Shown here: piece after piece, positions 11,690-23,270 of the stretch
Layout: each line of letters begins with the position of its first letter
Position numbering within the stretch: position 1 is the first letter of the stretch
Assembly: GCF_033958435.1 (NCBI RefSeq)
Contig: NC_134139.1
Span: 206,071,501 to 206,135,500 of the forward strand
Reading direction: 5' to 3'
Source: Carettochelys insculpta
Lineage: Eukaryota; Chordata; Testudines; Carettochelyidae
Length of the DNA stretch: 64,000 nt
Program-made: the position numbers and the translations under genes
Notes under the pieces: generated by a model
Told to the model about the DNA's origin: nothing
The model's database searches: none
What the model saw: the letters and a program-made list of their open reading frames with translations, nothing else

Positions 11690-13350
11690 CTATTTTTGGA
11701 ACACAAAGAACATGTGACTATTTACATGGGGGCAGGGGTGACCTATTTCCACGGGGAGGTGGGGAGCCTCAATCCTCTGTTGGAGTAGCTGGTGGGGAGC
11801 CACAACGCCCCATGAAGCTACAACTGCCCCGGGTCTGGGGACCACGGCGAGGCCAGGATGGGGCAGGTGGAACGGGGAGGTAGGACTGGACTGGGGTAGC
11901 TGGGGACTTGGACTCGCGGGGAGGAGTGGGGGAGCCATGGATGGGCAAGGCTCACCTGGCCACAGCCAGCGTGCCAGTTCCCGCCGCTCGGCTGGGGTCA
12001 TGTCAGCTGGGAGCAGAGCTGCAAGGACGGGGGATAGAAGGAGCACAGGGGGGCTGGGGAAGAGGAGGGAGCTGAGGAAGAGGGGGGTGAAGGGGAAGAG
12101 GGGGAGGCTGGGGAGGGGGGGGCGGGGTGGGTGGGGCTGTGGGAAAGGGTATCCATGGGGCGGGTGGCTGGGCCAGGCGTTGGCGACAGCCTGGGTCAGG
12201 GTGTCGAGATACCCGGCCACCTGGTCCCAGGCCGCCTGCTTCATGCAGCACCATTCCCGCAGCAAGCGGTTCTGCTCCTGCCATGCAGCCGTGTGGGCTG
12301 CTGCCAGATCATCTGCCCAGCTGCGGCAGTGGATCCTCCCACCACGGCGCCCGGTCCGGGGAGGCGTCGCCCGCTTGCCCTCCTCTGCTGCTGCAGGGCT
12401 CTCAGCCACGTCCAGGGGGCTGGGGTGGCTGGCAGATGCCGAGGCTGTGAAGACATAAGGCGAGAGGGTGGTGCTCCGTCAGTCATGAGCCCGGGTACCA
12501 CAGGCCAGTGGCCTTGTCCCTACTGCCACCCTACCCTGCTTGTGGTGAGGGGCTCTGGGGTGGCCTGTCTTCTGTGGGAGTCCATCAAGGTGGGGCCGTT
12601 AGAGTGGTTGCCCCAGCCCTCCCAGGTTTCTACCCTCATGGCAGCCCATGGCCCCGTGAAGGCCCCACCCAGCAGCAATGATGGCCATCCCCGGGTCCCT
12701 GGCCTGTGGCTGTGTGCCCAGACCCATACCGGCTGCGCTGGGGACCGCCCCCACCCCACCACATGACCAGGGCACCCCACGCCCGGTCCTACCTGAGGGT
12801 TCCTCGGGTGGTTCAGGGGAGACCCAGGTGGAGGTAGCCCGGCTAGGGCCCTTGGAGGGCTTGGCAATGCACAGCAGTCCCTCACTCCCGTTGTCGCTGT
12901 CCCCGGTACCAGCAGGTACTTCAGGGCCTGCAGTAGGGGAGGCCATTGAGGGTCCTAGCTGGGGCTCCTCGCCCTGCCCCTCCGGCTCCGCCGTGTCCAG
13001 GGTCTCCATGATTGGTGCAGCCTCACTGGGTCCCAGCAGCCGGTGGAGCTCCTTGAAGTAGGGGCAGGTGGCCGGTGCCACTGCCCCTGTCTGCCTGGCT
13101 GAGTCCCTTGCTCGGGCATAGCCTTGCCGCAGCTCCTTCACTTTGGAGCGGACCTGGTCGGAGGTCCAGACGGGGTGGCCCCTTGTGGCGAGGTTGCTGG
13201 TGAGGCGGGCGAAGGCGTCTGCGTTTCTCTTCTGCCCCTCCATCTTGAGCAGGATGTCCTCCTACACCCAGACAGCCAGCAGGTCCCAGACTTCAGCTTC
13301 CAGCCAGAGGGCTCCCCTCCTCTTTGGGGGCTGCCCAGAGCCCTGGGAAC
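11690..13350 (-). pseudogene. Harbinger A Myb/SANT-like DNA-binding protein, broken
   Basis: This is the partner gene of PIF/Harbinger elements, which in other animals helps transposase enter the nucleus and bind ends. The Myb/trihelix-like part runs from about 13350 to 13030 and includes RNADAFARL and VRSKVKELRQGY. An in-frame TAG at 13264-13262 splits it seven codons before the next Met. A probable donor is at about 12796 and a probable acceptor ahead of 12444. The last exon, to about 11690, encodes a region (AAWQEQNRLLREWCCMKQAA) equivalent to the C-terminal helix of the B protein, then a Pro-rich tail. Confidence 0.75.
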
Positions 13351-14626
13351 TCCGCCGCCCGGACCCCTTGGCTCCACAGGGATGCTAGGGGTCTTGGCTG
13401 CTGGCCATCAGTCTGGCCAGGTGGGGTGTCACTTTCTGGGGGTGCTAGGGAGTGTTGTCTGGCCACCTCGTGCTCCTATGGCTGCCAGCACACTCTCAGC
13501 TTTCTGCACAGTGTTTCTGTGTCCCTGCAGCTTTAAGGCACCCGCAGCTGACAGCCATAGAGCTCTGGCTGCTGGTGGGAGGGACCGGCTCTGTGGAGGA
13601 CTTTGAATTGCGAAACGGCAGCCAGGGAGCGGCGACGCACATTTAACTTCGAAATTAACATCGAAATGAGGCGTTAATCCTGACACGGGAGTGGAATAGC
13701 CATTTCAGACGAACGCCTTTTAATTTCGAAATGAGCAGTTGCTGTGGAGCCGCTCTCCTGCTCATTTCAAAATTGCCCCTCATTTCGAAATAATTTTCGA
13801 AATGAGCTGCTAATGTGGCCACAGCCATATTGTGGGAACAAGTAAATAATCTGTACGCAGTATTCAAGATGTGGGCCTGCCATGGTTTTATTTAAGGACA
13901 ATAAGAGATTTTCCATCTTATTCTCTATCCCTTTTTTAATAATTCCTATCTTCCTGTTTGCTTTTTTGACTGCCACTGCGTGGATGTTTTCAGAGAACTA
14001 TTCACGATGACTCCAAGATCTCTTTCCCGATTAGCTGTAGCTAAATTAGCCCCCATCATATTATATGTATAGTTGGGGTTATTTTTTCCAATGTGCATTA
14101 CTTTACATTTATCCACTGTAAATTTAATTTGCCATTTTGTTGTGTAATCAGTCAGTTTTGTAAGATCCTTTTGAAGTTCTTCACAGTCTGCTTTGGTCTT
14201 AACTGTGCTGAGCAGTTTAGTGTCGTCTCCAAACTTTGCCACCTCACAGTTTACCCCCTTCTCCAGATCATTTATGAATAAGTTGAATGAGATTGGTCCC
14301 AGGACTGACCTTTGGAGAACACCACTAGCTACCCTTCTCCATTCTGCAAATTTACCATTTATTCCCACCCTTTGTTTCCTGTCTTTTAACCAATTTTCAA
14401 TCCATGAAAGGATCTTCCCTCTTAATTCATGACAACTTAATTTATGTAAGAGCCTTTGGTGAAGGACCTTGTCAAAAGCTTTCTGGAAATCTAAGTAATA
14501 CAATCTACTGGATCCCCCCATCCACATATTTGTCGACCCCTTCAAAAAACTCTCAGAGATTGTGAGACATGATTTCCCTTTACAGAAACTATGCTAACTT
14601 TTGCCCAACAAATTATGCTCCTCTAT

Positions 14627-15326
14627 GGCTAAGTCTACACTAGGACACTGCGTCGAAGTAGCCTATTTCGATGTAAGAACATCGAAATAGGCTACTTCAA
14701 CGCATATTGTCTACATGTCCTCCAGGGCTGATGCCGTCGACGTTCAACGTCAAAGTAGCGACGGAGAACATTGAAAGGAGCCACCCCGGAAGGAAATGTG
14801 GAGAGTCCACACGCACAAGTGCTCCCCGTCGAAATAAGGGGCCAGCAAAGCCCCAGGCTGCTCCCTTAAAGGGCCCCTCCCAGATACATGCGGCCTGCAC
14901 AGCACGAGATCCACAGAGCTGACAAATGGTTGCAGACCCCATGCACCCAGCATGGACCCACAGCTGCAGCTGCAGCAGCAGCAGCAGCAGCCAGAAGCCC
15001 TGGGCTAAGGGCTGCTGCACACGGTGACCATAGAGCCCCGCAGGGGCTGGACAGAGCGTTTCTCATCCCCTCAGCTGATGGCTGCCATGGAGGACCCCGC
15101 TATTTTGACATATCGGGACGCGGATCATCTACACACGCCCTACTTCGACGTTGAATGTCAAAGTAGGGCACTATTCCCATCTTCGGATAGGAATAGCGAT
15201 TTCAACATCTCGCCGCCTAACGTCGATTTCAACGTCGAAATAGCACACGGCGTGTGTAGACGCGACGGGTACTATTTCGACGTTGTGCCAGCTACTTCGA
15301 AGTAGCTGGCTAGTGTAGATGCACCC
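14627..15326. mobile_element. Harbinger MITE 5 (diverged relative)
   Basis: The element is about 700 bp and sits in the minus-strand CR1. Ends are GGCTAAGTCTACACTAG and, reversed, GGGTGCATCTACACTAG. The interior shares 'ccagaagccctgggctaagg' and the 'cttaaagggcccctcccaga' block with the four 710-bp MITEs but is more diverged. It includes a (CAG)n run at about 14960-14990. The target duplication is unclear. Confidence 0.8.
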
Positions 15327-16140
15327 TCTGTGTCTGACAGTTTTATTCTTTACTATGGTTTCAACTAGTTTGCCCAGTACCGATGTTGACTTTCTGGTCT
15401 GTAATTGCTGGGATTTCCTCAAGAACCCTTTTTAAATATTGGTGTTACGTTAGCTATCTTCCAGTCATTGGGTACAGAAGCTGATTTAAAGGATAGGTTA
15501 CAAATCACAGTTTATAGTTCTGCGGTTTCAGAACTCTTGGGTGAAAGCCATCTGGCTATGGTGACTTGTTACTGTTAAGTTTGTCAGTTAGTTCCAAAAC
15601 CTCCTCTAATGACAACTCAGTCTTGGACAATTCCTCAGACTTGTCACCTACAAAGCACGGCTCAGGTTTTGGAATCTCTCTAACATCCTCAGCCATGAAG
15701 ACTGAAGCAAAGAATTTACTTAGTTTCTCTGCCATGACTTGATCATCTTTGAGTGCTCTTTTTTTTATCTCAACCACCTAGGGGGCCCACTGGTTGTTTA
15801 GAAGGCTTCCTGCTTCTGATGTACTTTAGAACCATTTTCTTATTGCTTTTTGAGTTTTTTGCTAGCTGTTCTTCAAACTCTTTTTTGGCTTTTCTTATTA
15901 CTTTTTTACACTTAATTTGGCAGTGTTTATGCTCCTTTCTATTTTCCTCATTAGGATTTGACTTCACTTTTTAAAAGATGCCTTTTTATCTCTCACTGCT
16001 TCTTTTACATGGTTGTTAAGCTCTTTTTGGGTATCTTACTGTGTTTTTTAATCAGGGTATACATTTAAGCTGGGCCTCTATTATGGTGTCTTTGAAAAGT
16101 TTCCATGCAGCTCGCAGGAATTTTCCTTTATAATAGAGGC

Positions 16141-16664
16141 CAAGGAATTTCACCGAGTTACTTGTGTACTGAATATAACGCCTTGTGTTTGAGTAAAGTG
16201 GCAAAGCTAAGCATAAGCCAAGCTGTGGAACTCACCCATGAAGAGCTGCAGGGCTGCTGAGTCACACACAGAGCCACCGAAAACCACACAGTAATCCTGG
16301 GATGACCTGCCAGGTTCTGTAATTCCAGTGGGATGTATGTGGCCACCTAATTTAGAGTGGTTGTTTCATTTGTCCTTTAAAGACCAACCTGTGTTCAATG
16401 GTGTTGGACTGCTTATGCCAGTGGTGAAGTCAGTCCTGCATCTACTAAGACAACAAAGTATTGCTTCAGATGGCTTTAGCCGAGTGCATGTACAAAGCTT
16501 GGCTTGAAAACAGCAGCATTTGCTGAACGTTAGCATGCATGGTGTCTGGGCTAATACAGCTTTGCCCCATTCTTAGACTAGTTCAGAATAGTGGTACCAA
16601 TAAGGGTGTTTGAACTCCTGTCAAAGATTGATTTTTTAAGGGTGACCACCTTGTCTGTACCCAT
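16141..16664. other. Intron 2 sequence, no gene
   Basis: No repeats or coding sequence recognised. This is part of the clean interval around the XKR6 exon. Confidence 0.4.
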
Positions 16665-16885
16665 GAGACATAGCACTTTATATAGCACTTTACACAGTCC
16701 GAGTGCAGCACAAACATTTACCAGTTAACCCTCACAACACCGAGGCAGACACGTTTTATTGTCCCCACTAGGCAGATAGGGAGACAGAGGCAGAGAAAGT
16801 GTATGTGATTTGACAAAGGCTAGACAGCAAGTCAGTGGCAGCACCAGAAATAGAGCTAACGAATTCCTGGTGCCCAGCCTTGTGA
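16665..16885 (+). repeat. MIR-like SINE fragment
   Basis: The order of phrases is that of MIR: 'atagcactttacacagtccg', 'ttaaccctcacaacaccgag', 'attgtccccactaggcagat', 'gggagacagaggcagaga' and 'agacagcaagtcagtggcag'. The copy is old, as MIR copies are across amniotes. Confidence 0.7.
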
Positions 16886-16964
16886 TCATTCCCCCTCAAA
16901 CATGCTGGTCTACAAGAAACCGAAATAACAGCGTATTTTTCCCAGCAGCGTGAGCAGACATTTA

Positions 16965-17737
<773 letters not shown>

Positions 17738-18526
17738 AGAGCCAGAGAACGCTAGAACTGGAAGGGACCACAAGAGGTCACTGAGTCCGATCCCCTGCAC
17801 TCACAGCAGGACTAAGCACCATCTAGATCATTCCTGACAGATGTTTATCTCCAGTGATGGAGAGTCCAAAACCTCCCTAGGCAATTTCTTACCCACTCTG
17901 GCAGTTAGGAACTTTGTCCTAATGTCCCACCTAAACCACCCTTGCTGCAATTTAAACCCATTTCTTCCTGTTCTCCCCTCAGAGAGAATTTTTTCTCCCT
18001 CCTCCTTGTAACACCCTTTCAGGTACTTGAAAACTGTTTCCATGTCCCCTCTCAATCTTCTCATTTTTAAGCTAAACACATTCTTTCAGCTGTCCCGCAG
18101 AGGTCCTGTTTTCTAGAAGTTGAATAATTTTTGTGCTCTTCTCTGGATCTTCTCTAATTTCTCCACATCTTCCCTGAAATGTGGTGCCCAGAACTGGACA
18201 CAACACTCCAGCTGAGGCCTCATCACTGCAGAGTGAAGTAGAAGAACTTCTTGTCTTGCTCATGACACTTCTGTTAATGCATCCCCGAATGAAATCTGCT
18301 GTTTTTGCAAATATCACACTATTGCCTCATATTTAGTGTGTGGACTGTTCTGACCCCTAGATCGCTTTCTGCAGTGTTCCTTCCTGGACGGTCTCTTCCT
18401 GTTTTGTATGTAGGAAACTGATTGTGCTTTCCTAAGTGGAGTACGTTGCATTTGTCCTTTTTGAACGACATTCTATTTACCTCAGAGACCTCCAAAGCAC
18501 TTGCAACCCTTTCTTCAGTCACTGTG
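17738..18526 (-). mobile_element. CR1 LINE 3' part
   Basis: The 3' end is at about 17738 ('agaactggaagggaccacaa' on plus). Going up, the minus strand encodes the end of the reverse-transcriptase ORF, with short frames such as MSFKKDKCNVLHLGKHNQF, broken several times. It is 5'-truncated against a MITE. Confidence 0.85.
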
Positions 18527-18968
18527 GCTTTGGTTATACTAGAGAGTTTTGTCGACAAAACAGGGATTCTGTCGCAAAACACGCCACGCATTTATACACA
18601 AAATGGGTTTTGTCGACAGTGTGTCAACAAAACTCAGCACTTTCACCAGCTGCATTTTTCCTCAAAACTTGGAGGCATAACACCTTTGTCGACAGAAATC
18701 TGTCGACAAAACAGCTGTGTAAACTCCCCCAGGGGGCCTCCCTCAACAGACAAGACATCCACAACAATGGGCAGCTCCATCTATTGTGCTTCCGGATGCC
18801 TGCTTTGTTGAGAGAGCCGCCCGGCAGTCCAGCTGCTCTGTTGACAGAGCTGAGCGCTCTCCTGGTCGGCTTTTGTGTGTGGCTGCACTCTGTCAACAGA
18901 AGTTTTGTCGGGAAATCTCTTCTGAGAGTGACCTCTCTTAACAGAGCGCTGCAGTGTAACTGTAGCCT
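18527..18968. mobile_element. MITE of the TGTCGACA family, larger copy
   Basis: The left end reads GTGGCTTTGGTTATACTAG and the reversed right end GGCTACAGTTACACTG. The interior repeats 'ttttgtcgacaaaac', 'tttgtcgacagaaatctgtcgacaaaac' type motifs in two pieces and ends with 'tctgtcaacagaagttttgt'. At about 440 bp it is the longest of four copies. No coding sequence. Confidence 0.7.
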
Positions 18969-19094
18969 ATGAGAATGAGAACAGAAGAGTCTTGGAAAAG
19001 TCCTCCCTTGTGTGCAGGCAGGCTAGTCCTAGTATTTGGTGACTGAAAGATACTGCCAGTGGCACTGGCAGCTGCCGTGAGTCTGGAGGCAAGA

Positions 19095-19335
19095 TGAGAG
19101 GGGGCCCTGGCTCAGTGCCAAGGGTGGAAGGGGTGGGGCTTAAGGCAGTAAGCCCCGCCCCCACCCATGCTCATTCAGAACTACACGCGGAGTGGCGGCA
19201 CAGGGCTCTGCAGCATTTCAAAGGGGCCCAGAGCTCTAGCTGCTGCTACTTCAGCAGTGGCAGCGACTGGAGCTCCGGGCCCCTGTGAAATACCAGGACC
19301 AGGGGCAACTGCCCTCTTTGCCCCTGCCATATCAG
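19095..19335 (+). repeat. GC-rich interspersed repeat, copy 1 of 3
   Basis: The copy contains 'gcatttcaaaggggcccaga', 'ctgctgctacttcagcagtg' and 'ccaggggcaactgccctctt'. The same order occurs at about 47090-47335 and 62010-62130. I cannot assign a class. It has no obvious terminal repeats. Confidence 0.55.
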
Positions 19336-19721
19336 CAGGCCTGCCCATGGCAGCTGCTTCCCAAGAACCCAATGAACAGGCCCAACTTCTCTTAGCCCTC
19401 CAGCCTTTAACAGGTCACAGCAAATCCTGGGCCAAGCACTCCAGGTCCTGCTGGAGCTTTGGATGAAGCCAGAGCATCACAATCAGGGACCTAGATCTTC
19501 AGCAGAATGCCACTGGCCAGCCAACAGCAGAAAAAAAAATGAAAACAAAATGCAAATTCTAAACTAGTCAACAGAGCCTCTTACAGTCCTTTGAAATGTA
19601 TGATCCTAAAGACCCTTTTCTTTCTTTACGTGCCTCATGCTGACCTCCAAAATTCAGGGGGAGTGTATTTTCCCTCTGAAGGGAATCCAAATGCTTCATG
19701 AGAGAACAGGAGCAGAAGTTG
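19336..19721. other. Intron sequence, no gene
   Basis: Nothing recognised apart from a short A-rich stretch near 19530. Confidence 0.4.
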
Positions 19722-19865
19722 GAGTTCAATCCATGAGGAGGCCATTTAGGGATCTGGGGCAAATAAATTTAAAAAAACAAAATCTGTTAGGGATGGTGAC
19801 AGGCCCTGCTGTGAGTGCAGGGAACTGCATTCGATGACCTCTGAAGGTCCCTTCCAGTTCTATGA
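19722..19865 (+). repeat. Turtle tRNA-related SINE, 3' part
   Basis: The stretch reads 'gaggccatttagggatctgg' then an A-rich linker and 'gacctctgaaggtcccttcc', the body and CR1-like tail of the SINE seen complete at 44880. The tRNA-like head is missing. Confidence 0.75.
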
Positions 19866-19990
19866 GATAGGAACACAGAGGTGGCCATGTTAATCTGCAC
19901 TCCAACAACACAAAGCAGCAGAAAAGTAGCACTTCAAAGATGAACAAAATGATTTATTCGGTGATGAGCTTTCGTGGGACTGAGAGACCA
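19866..19990 (-). mobile_element. Penelope-like terminal-repeat fragment
   Basis: Directly after the SINE tail, the plus strand reads 'ggccatgttaatctgcactc', then 'gaaaagtagcacttcaaaga' and 'gtgatgagctttcgtgggac'. This is the PLE terminal repeat on the minus strand. The hammerhead-like core is truncated after GAAA and half of stem II. Confidence 0.7.
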
Positions 19991-20737
19991 GAACCGCACA
20001 GAAGTGCAGCAAGTCCTGGAACTGTGAGATAACTGCCTTTGATAACCCCACTTTTATTCGCAATTAGCCACCATTTAGCATTCAATGCAACTCACTGCAG
20101 GAGGAAGAAACCACAAAACAGAAAATGACCCAGAACTGCCAACAGAGGGGGCTCCGCACACATGGAACATGCCTCAGGCTGATTGCATCTTTGGCACTTG
20201 GCTATTTCTGTGCTCACAGATGATATCTTCAGTCTGCTGATACTGTTTTGTTATCATCCCTTTTCAAATGTTACCTGCTGGGTTCCTGACTCTCTCAATT
20301 TCATCATGAGTCATGTGATATTTGCCAGATTTCTTCAAGTTCCCAACTCCTGGAGTCAGGGGATTTGGGAGAATCGTAGTTTTTGGTTTTTAATTCTAGC
20401 TCTCAAAGTTGCAAGGCAAAGTGTGCAAACATGAGCCCTGAAGCTGCAGTAAGCAAAAGGCAAATAAAAAGAAACCCAAACTGATTGTTTGAAACATCAT
20501 GATTTGAAGCCAACGTTAGGGTTTTTGAACATTTCAGGCTGGCATTTCTGCAGATGCTTCACAAAAAGTACAACACTGGATCCCACAAGCATCTGCAGGG
20601 GTGAGGAAACACCGTATGTGAGGTCACCTCCTGTAAATATTTTTTTAATCTCTATTTACATTCACTTACAAAAATGCTCATTTCCATAAAAGTATAACTT
20701 GCTTAAAAAGATGGTAAAGAAATAACATCATAATACC
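19991..20737. other. Intron sequence, no gene
   Basis: Nothing recognised. The sequence looks unique and moderately AT-rich. Confidence 0.4.
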
Positions 20738-20885
20738 ACCTAGCTCTTTTCACCTGAAGATCTCAAAGCACTTTATAAAAGAGGATGGTAAAAATATCCC
20801 CATTTCACAGATAGGAAAACTCAGGCACAAAGGGTTGACATGACTTGAATAAAGTCACCCAGCAGGCTACTAGACCACACGCCCT
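20738..20885 (+). repeat. MIR-like SINE fragment
   Basis: Phrases 'gatctcaaagcactttataa', 'tatccccatttcacagatag' and 'gaaaactcaggcacaaaggg' are in MIR order, followed by a conserved 'aaagtcacccagcagg'. Confidence 0.65.
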
Positions 20886-21089
20886 TGGGCAAAAATGCTG
20901 CTCCACCCACAGAACCGGCTTGGGCAATGCGCTCCCACTCCAGACACGACTGGATTTTATTGCTATTGTACACGCAGGTACGAATCCTGCACAATGTCAT
21001 CCAAGCTGGCAGATTCTGGAACTCTGCCAGGGTTCAGCTGCAAGACTGGACCATTGTTTGTGAAACTTTTTGGGACCATCAAAGATCTA

Positions 21090-21375
21090 AGGGTGTGTCT
21101 ATACAACGTGGAAGATCAACCCGGTCAGGGCCAATATTCCAGGGTTCAGTTTTGCACATCTGGTAGGGATATGCAAAATCAGACTACGGGGAGTCAACCC
21201 CTGTACTCCTCAGTATCGAGAGAAGTAAGGGAGGCTGATGGGAGAAACTCTCCCGTCAACCTCCCTCTGTGAAGACAGCCAGGTCTGTCTATTGGAGATA
21301 AGACGGTGCTAGCTATGCAACTGATGGAGGTAGAACTGCGTATCTACCATCGACTTTAACATCTTGTGTAGACCT
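21090..21375. mobile_element. Short MITE, first of a tandem pair
   Basis: It begins 'agggtgtgtctatacaacgt' and ends 'cttgtgtagacctggtctca', so both ends carry a GTGTCTAYAC/GTGTAGAC core in inverted orientation. The middle has 'ttcagttttgcacatctggt' and 'aaccccctgtactcctcag'-like text shared with copies at 21400, 45200 and 53288. No coding sequence. Confidence 0.65.
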
Positions 21376-21399
21376 GGTCTCAATCTCATTAGACAAAAT

Positions 21400-21697
21400 A
21401 ACGCACATCTACGCTTAGCAGGAGATCGACATGGTCAGGGACGATCTTCTGGGGTTCAATTTTGCACGCTGAGTGTGGATGCGCGAAGTCAAGCCATCAG
21501 GGCTCAACAGTCGACCGCTCTACTCCTCATTATCGCAAGGAGTAAGGGAGGTTGATGAGAGAAACCCTCCTGTTGACCTCCCTGGGAGAGGATGGCCAGA
21601 TAAGTCAATCCTAAATAAGTTGATTCCAGCTGTGCAGTTGTAGCGGGAACTGTGTCTCTAAGATTGACTTTCAGGTCTAGTGTAGACCTGGCCCTAA
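21400..21697. mobile_element. Short MITE, second of a tandem pair
   Basis: It begins near 'gcacatctacgcttagcagg' and ends 'tctagtgtagacctggccct'. It aligns through its length with the copy 300 bp upstream in the same orientation, including 'gttcaattttgcacgctgag' and 'actcctcattatcgcaagga'. Confidence 0.65.
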
Positions 21698-22227
21698 TGG
21701 TAAGACTTAATGATAGAAGAATAAAATATTCTTAAGTACCAATGCTCTAACCCACTCAGGCATACTTCTCTTTCCCTCCACTTTCCACCCCACCTGTGAG
21801 TCCTTGCCATTGTACATTCCGTGCTCCTGGGTATTTGAGACTAGACAAGACACAATTTTCCAGGCCTGCCAAAACAGCTTTATCCCCCAGGAAGGCTGCT
21901 CAGTGCATGCATGCTCTATTGATCCGGAGAGCTGAGTCAGGGACAGAACACTTAGGTCTCCCACGTGGTAAAGCCCACTGCAGCCAGGATGTCTCCAGCC
22001 AGGACCTGATGTACATGTTTCCCATAAAAAAACACCTTGCTCTCTCTTTAGCATCTCTTACACGACAGGTACGATGCAGGGGGAAAGGGTCTGACCATTG
22101 TCTTGTGTCAGCCAGCTGAAGAGAAGTGTTTCCCATCGAGCTAACCCTGCAGCAACACCAGCATGGAGACAAGAGAGCCAGGTGCTGAGTTTTCACCAAG
22201 CAGCCCATAACTAGCAAGAAATACTTG
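21698..22227. other. Intron sequence, no gene
   Basis: Nothing recognised. Frames on both strands are short and lack domains. Confidence 0.4.
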
Positions 22228-22331
22228 GAACAATAATCATAGAATCAAGCAGTCATACGACTGGAAGTGACCTCGAGAGGGCGTCTAATCCAGTTCCCAG
22301 GAATCATGGCAGGGCCACACACCATCTAACC
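22228..22331 (-). mobile_element. CR1 LINE 3' end fragment
   Basis: The plus strand reads 'aataatcatagaatcaagca' then 'gactggaagtgacctcgaga' and 'atcatggcagggccacacac'. It breaks at the start of the next repeat. Confidence 0.8.
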
Positions 22332-23270
22332 CAGGGATGGGGAACACTGGCACATGGTCTGGCTTTGGACTGTGGCTTGCCTGGATCTGGACCCTGAGGC
22401 TTGGGCCTCCCCTCCCCAGCATCTGGCTCCCAGCAGGGTGGTGGTGGGGAGCCCTGAGCCCCCTGGGCTGGATCAGGCAAACCAGGGCTGGATCCAGCCA
22501 TGGGCTCTGCCAGGAGACAGTGGGGGACAGAAGTGTCTCCGCACGGTGCCGCTGCTGCTCACTGTTGTTCCCTGAGCCAGAGAAAGGGGAGCAGCCCCAC
22601 CTGGAGGCTTTATCACACTGCTCTGATTGGCCAGAATTCCAGCCAATCAGAGCAGCAGAGGGTGATGCCTGGGAGCAGTCAGGGGAGGGCACAGAGACAT
22701 GCATTCCAGGCGTGCTACACAGGTAAGCTGCACCCCTGTCACCCAGACCCCCATCCCACCCCTTCCTGTTCCCTCTCACCCCAGCACCCCATCGCCACCC
22801 TGCTCCTGCCCCCACCCTCCAAGAGCCTTCACCCCGCCTCTGATCCCCCCTTCCAGATCCCGCACCTCAAACCCTCCTGCACCCTTCCTCCCACACGGAC
22901 CCCCCCAGCCCCAGTTAGCTCCTGCACCTCCTCCTGCCCACAACCCACCTCTCTCCTGCACCCCCTCCTGGTCAGACCCCCCACCTGCTCCTGCACTCAG
23001 ACCCCTGACCCTCAGCTCTCTCCTGCACTTCACTCCTGCTCAGATTGCCACCCTCAGCCTGCTCCTGCATCCTCCCCGCCAGGCCTCCCCAACACCCAGC
23101 CCGCTCCTGCCCCCTCCCTCCTGCCCAGACCCCACAGTCCAAGCCCCCTTCCCGGCAGCACCCCTCTCCCCCAAGCTGAGCCCCTCGCTTTTGGCCCCAC
23201 CCCAGAGGTGCCCACAAAATCAGTCTGCTGAATTTGCTGCTGCTGCTGCTTTAAGACAACTGTAAGAGTT
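22332..23270. mobile_element. hAT-like element remnant with C-rich minisatellite
   Basis: The left end CAGGGATGGGGAACACTGGC has the form of hAT/Charlie ends and sits exactly at the break in CR1. No matching right end is visible. Bases 22735-23215 are a C-rich block built on 'ctcctgcaccc' phrases. A short palindrome at about 22618-22650 pairs 'ctctgattggccagaatt' with 'ccagccaatcagag'. Long Pro-rich open frames here are not credible. Confidence 0.5.

Larger units (their letters stand above)
9806..13826. mobile_element. Harbinger element A, complete but decayed (4,021 bp)
   Basis: The ends are GGCTGTGGCCACACT and, reversed, GGCTGTGGCCACATT. The element is flanked by ATA at 9803-9805 and 13827-13829, and the host CR1 reads through when one ATA is removed. 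It carries a transposase gene on plus and a Myb/SANT-like gene on minus, convergent. Subterminal zones hold 'tttcgaaat' motifs. Its ends differ from element B, so it is a separate family. Confidence 0.9.
9068..16140 (-). mobile_element. CR1 LINE split by three later insertions
   Basis: CR1 segments on the minus strand are 9068-9357, 9748-9805, 13827-14626 and 15327-16140. The third segment encodes a degraded reverse transcriptase with LDFQKAFDKV and FGDDTKLLS (the FADD box mutated at the second position), followed by the C-terminal part of the ORF. The fourth carries the region upstream of the RT core. Interruptions are a Tigger-like MITE, Harbinger A and a MITE. About 300 bp of CR1 also seems missing after 13848. 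Confidence 0.88.

Noticed and set aside
22500..23265. Open frames of 188 and 243 codons
   Set aside because: They cross a C-rich block and are almost all Pro, Ser, Thr and Ala in overlapping frames, with no domain and no splice context.
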